A DNA stretch of 7,217 nt from Chloroflexota bacterium (GTDB lineage Bacteria > Chloroflexota > Anaerolineae > Caldilineales > Caldilineaceae): NCBI GenBank assembly GCA_003577005.1, contig QEUW01000374.1, positions 1-7,217 of the forward strand. Reading direction: 5' to 3'. The notes beneath the pieces are model-generated. The model saw nothing but the letters and a program-made list of their open reading frames with translations. It did no database searches and was not told where the DNA came from. The translations under genes and the position numbers were made by a program. Numbering within the stretch: the first letter of the stretch is position 1; each line of letters opens with the position of its first letter. This document shows positions 7,208 to 7,217 of the stretch, piece after piece.

Positions 7208-7213
7208 AGTATA
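7208..7213 (-). promoter_or_regulatory. Possible -10 element of the gyrA promoter (TATACT)
   Basis: TATACT on the minus strand differs from TATAAT at one position. A start near 7200 would give a leader of about 40 nt and place the palindrome 7186-7197 right after the start point. The -35 region falls outside the window, so the promoter cannot be confirmed. Confidence 0.4.
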
Positions 7214-7217
7214 CCGT

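Noticed and set aside
7201..7217. Small palindrome TACTAGTA next to the window edge
   Set aside because: Only 8 bp, overlapping the possible -10 element and AT-rich. It is too short to call an operator.

Overview
The window is 7.2 kb of GC-rich bacterial chromosome packed with housekeeping-type genes. It holds one gene cut by the left edge, three complete protein genes, and a complete gyrase A gene whose promoter region runs into the right edge. I see no tRNA, rRNA, CRISPR array, insertion sequence or phage gene. Three things fit a member of the Chloroflexota (perhaps an Anaerolineae or Caldilineae relative): the high GC, the AsnRS type ending in PRTLNNLRP, and a gram-positive-type LexA-like box (GAAC-N4-GTTC). 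That placement is an inference from general resemblance, not a database match.

Layout. Positions 1-348 (+) are the last 115 codons of an unrecognised protein with an Arg-rich linker. After 42 bp comes asnS (391-1734, +), asparaginyl-tRNA synthetase. A perfect 13-bp hairpin at 1754-1783 then separates this rightward pair from a leftward block that converges on it.

The leftward block is read from the right edge. It has a putative promoter with an overlapping LexA-like palindrome (7186-7213), then gyrA (4028-7162, -), which carries a roughly 208-residue, mostly Lys/Arg/Ala/Pro tail not found on model gyrases. An 86-bp spacer full of nested inverted repeats follows, then a zinc-less MDR-family NAD(P)H oxidoreductase (2937-3941, -). 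Last is a winged-helix HTH_42/AlkZ-like protein (1822-2940, -), joined to the oxidoreductase by a GTGA stop/start overlap. The two distal genes are almost certainly co-translated. Whether gyrA is in the same transcript is likely but unproven.

How the genes may work together. asnS is ordinary translation machinery. The leftward block puts a DNA topoisomerase and a relative of the AlkZ/YcaQ interstrand-crosslink glycosylases behind a possible LexA operator, which suggests a DNA-damage-responsive unit. This is the most interesting hypothesis in the window. It rests on a 12-bp palindrome and gene order, so it is a lead, not a result. I found no convincing wholly new system; the rest is conventional genes with some unusual details (gyrase tail, degenerate GyrA box, Val in the quinolone pocket, H-A-Q in the glycosylase motif).
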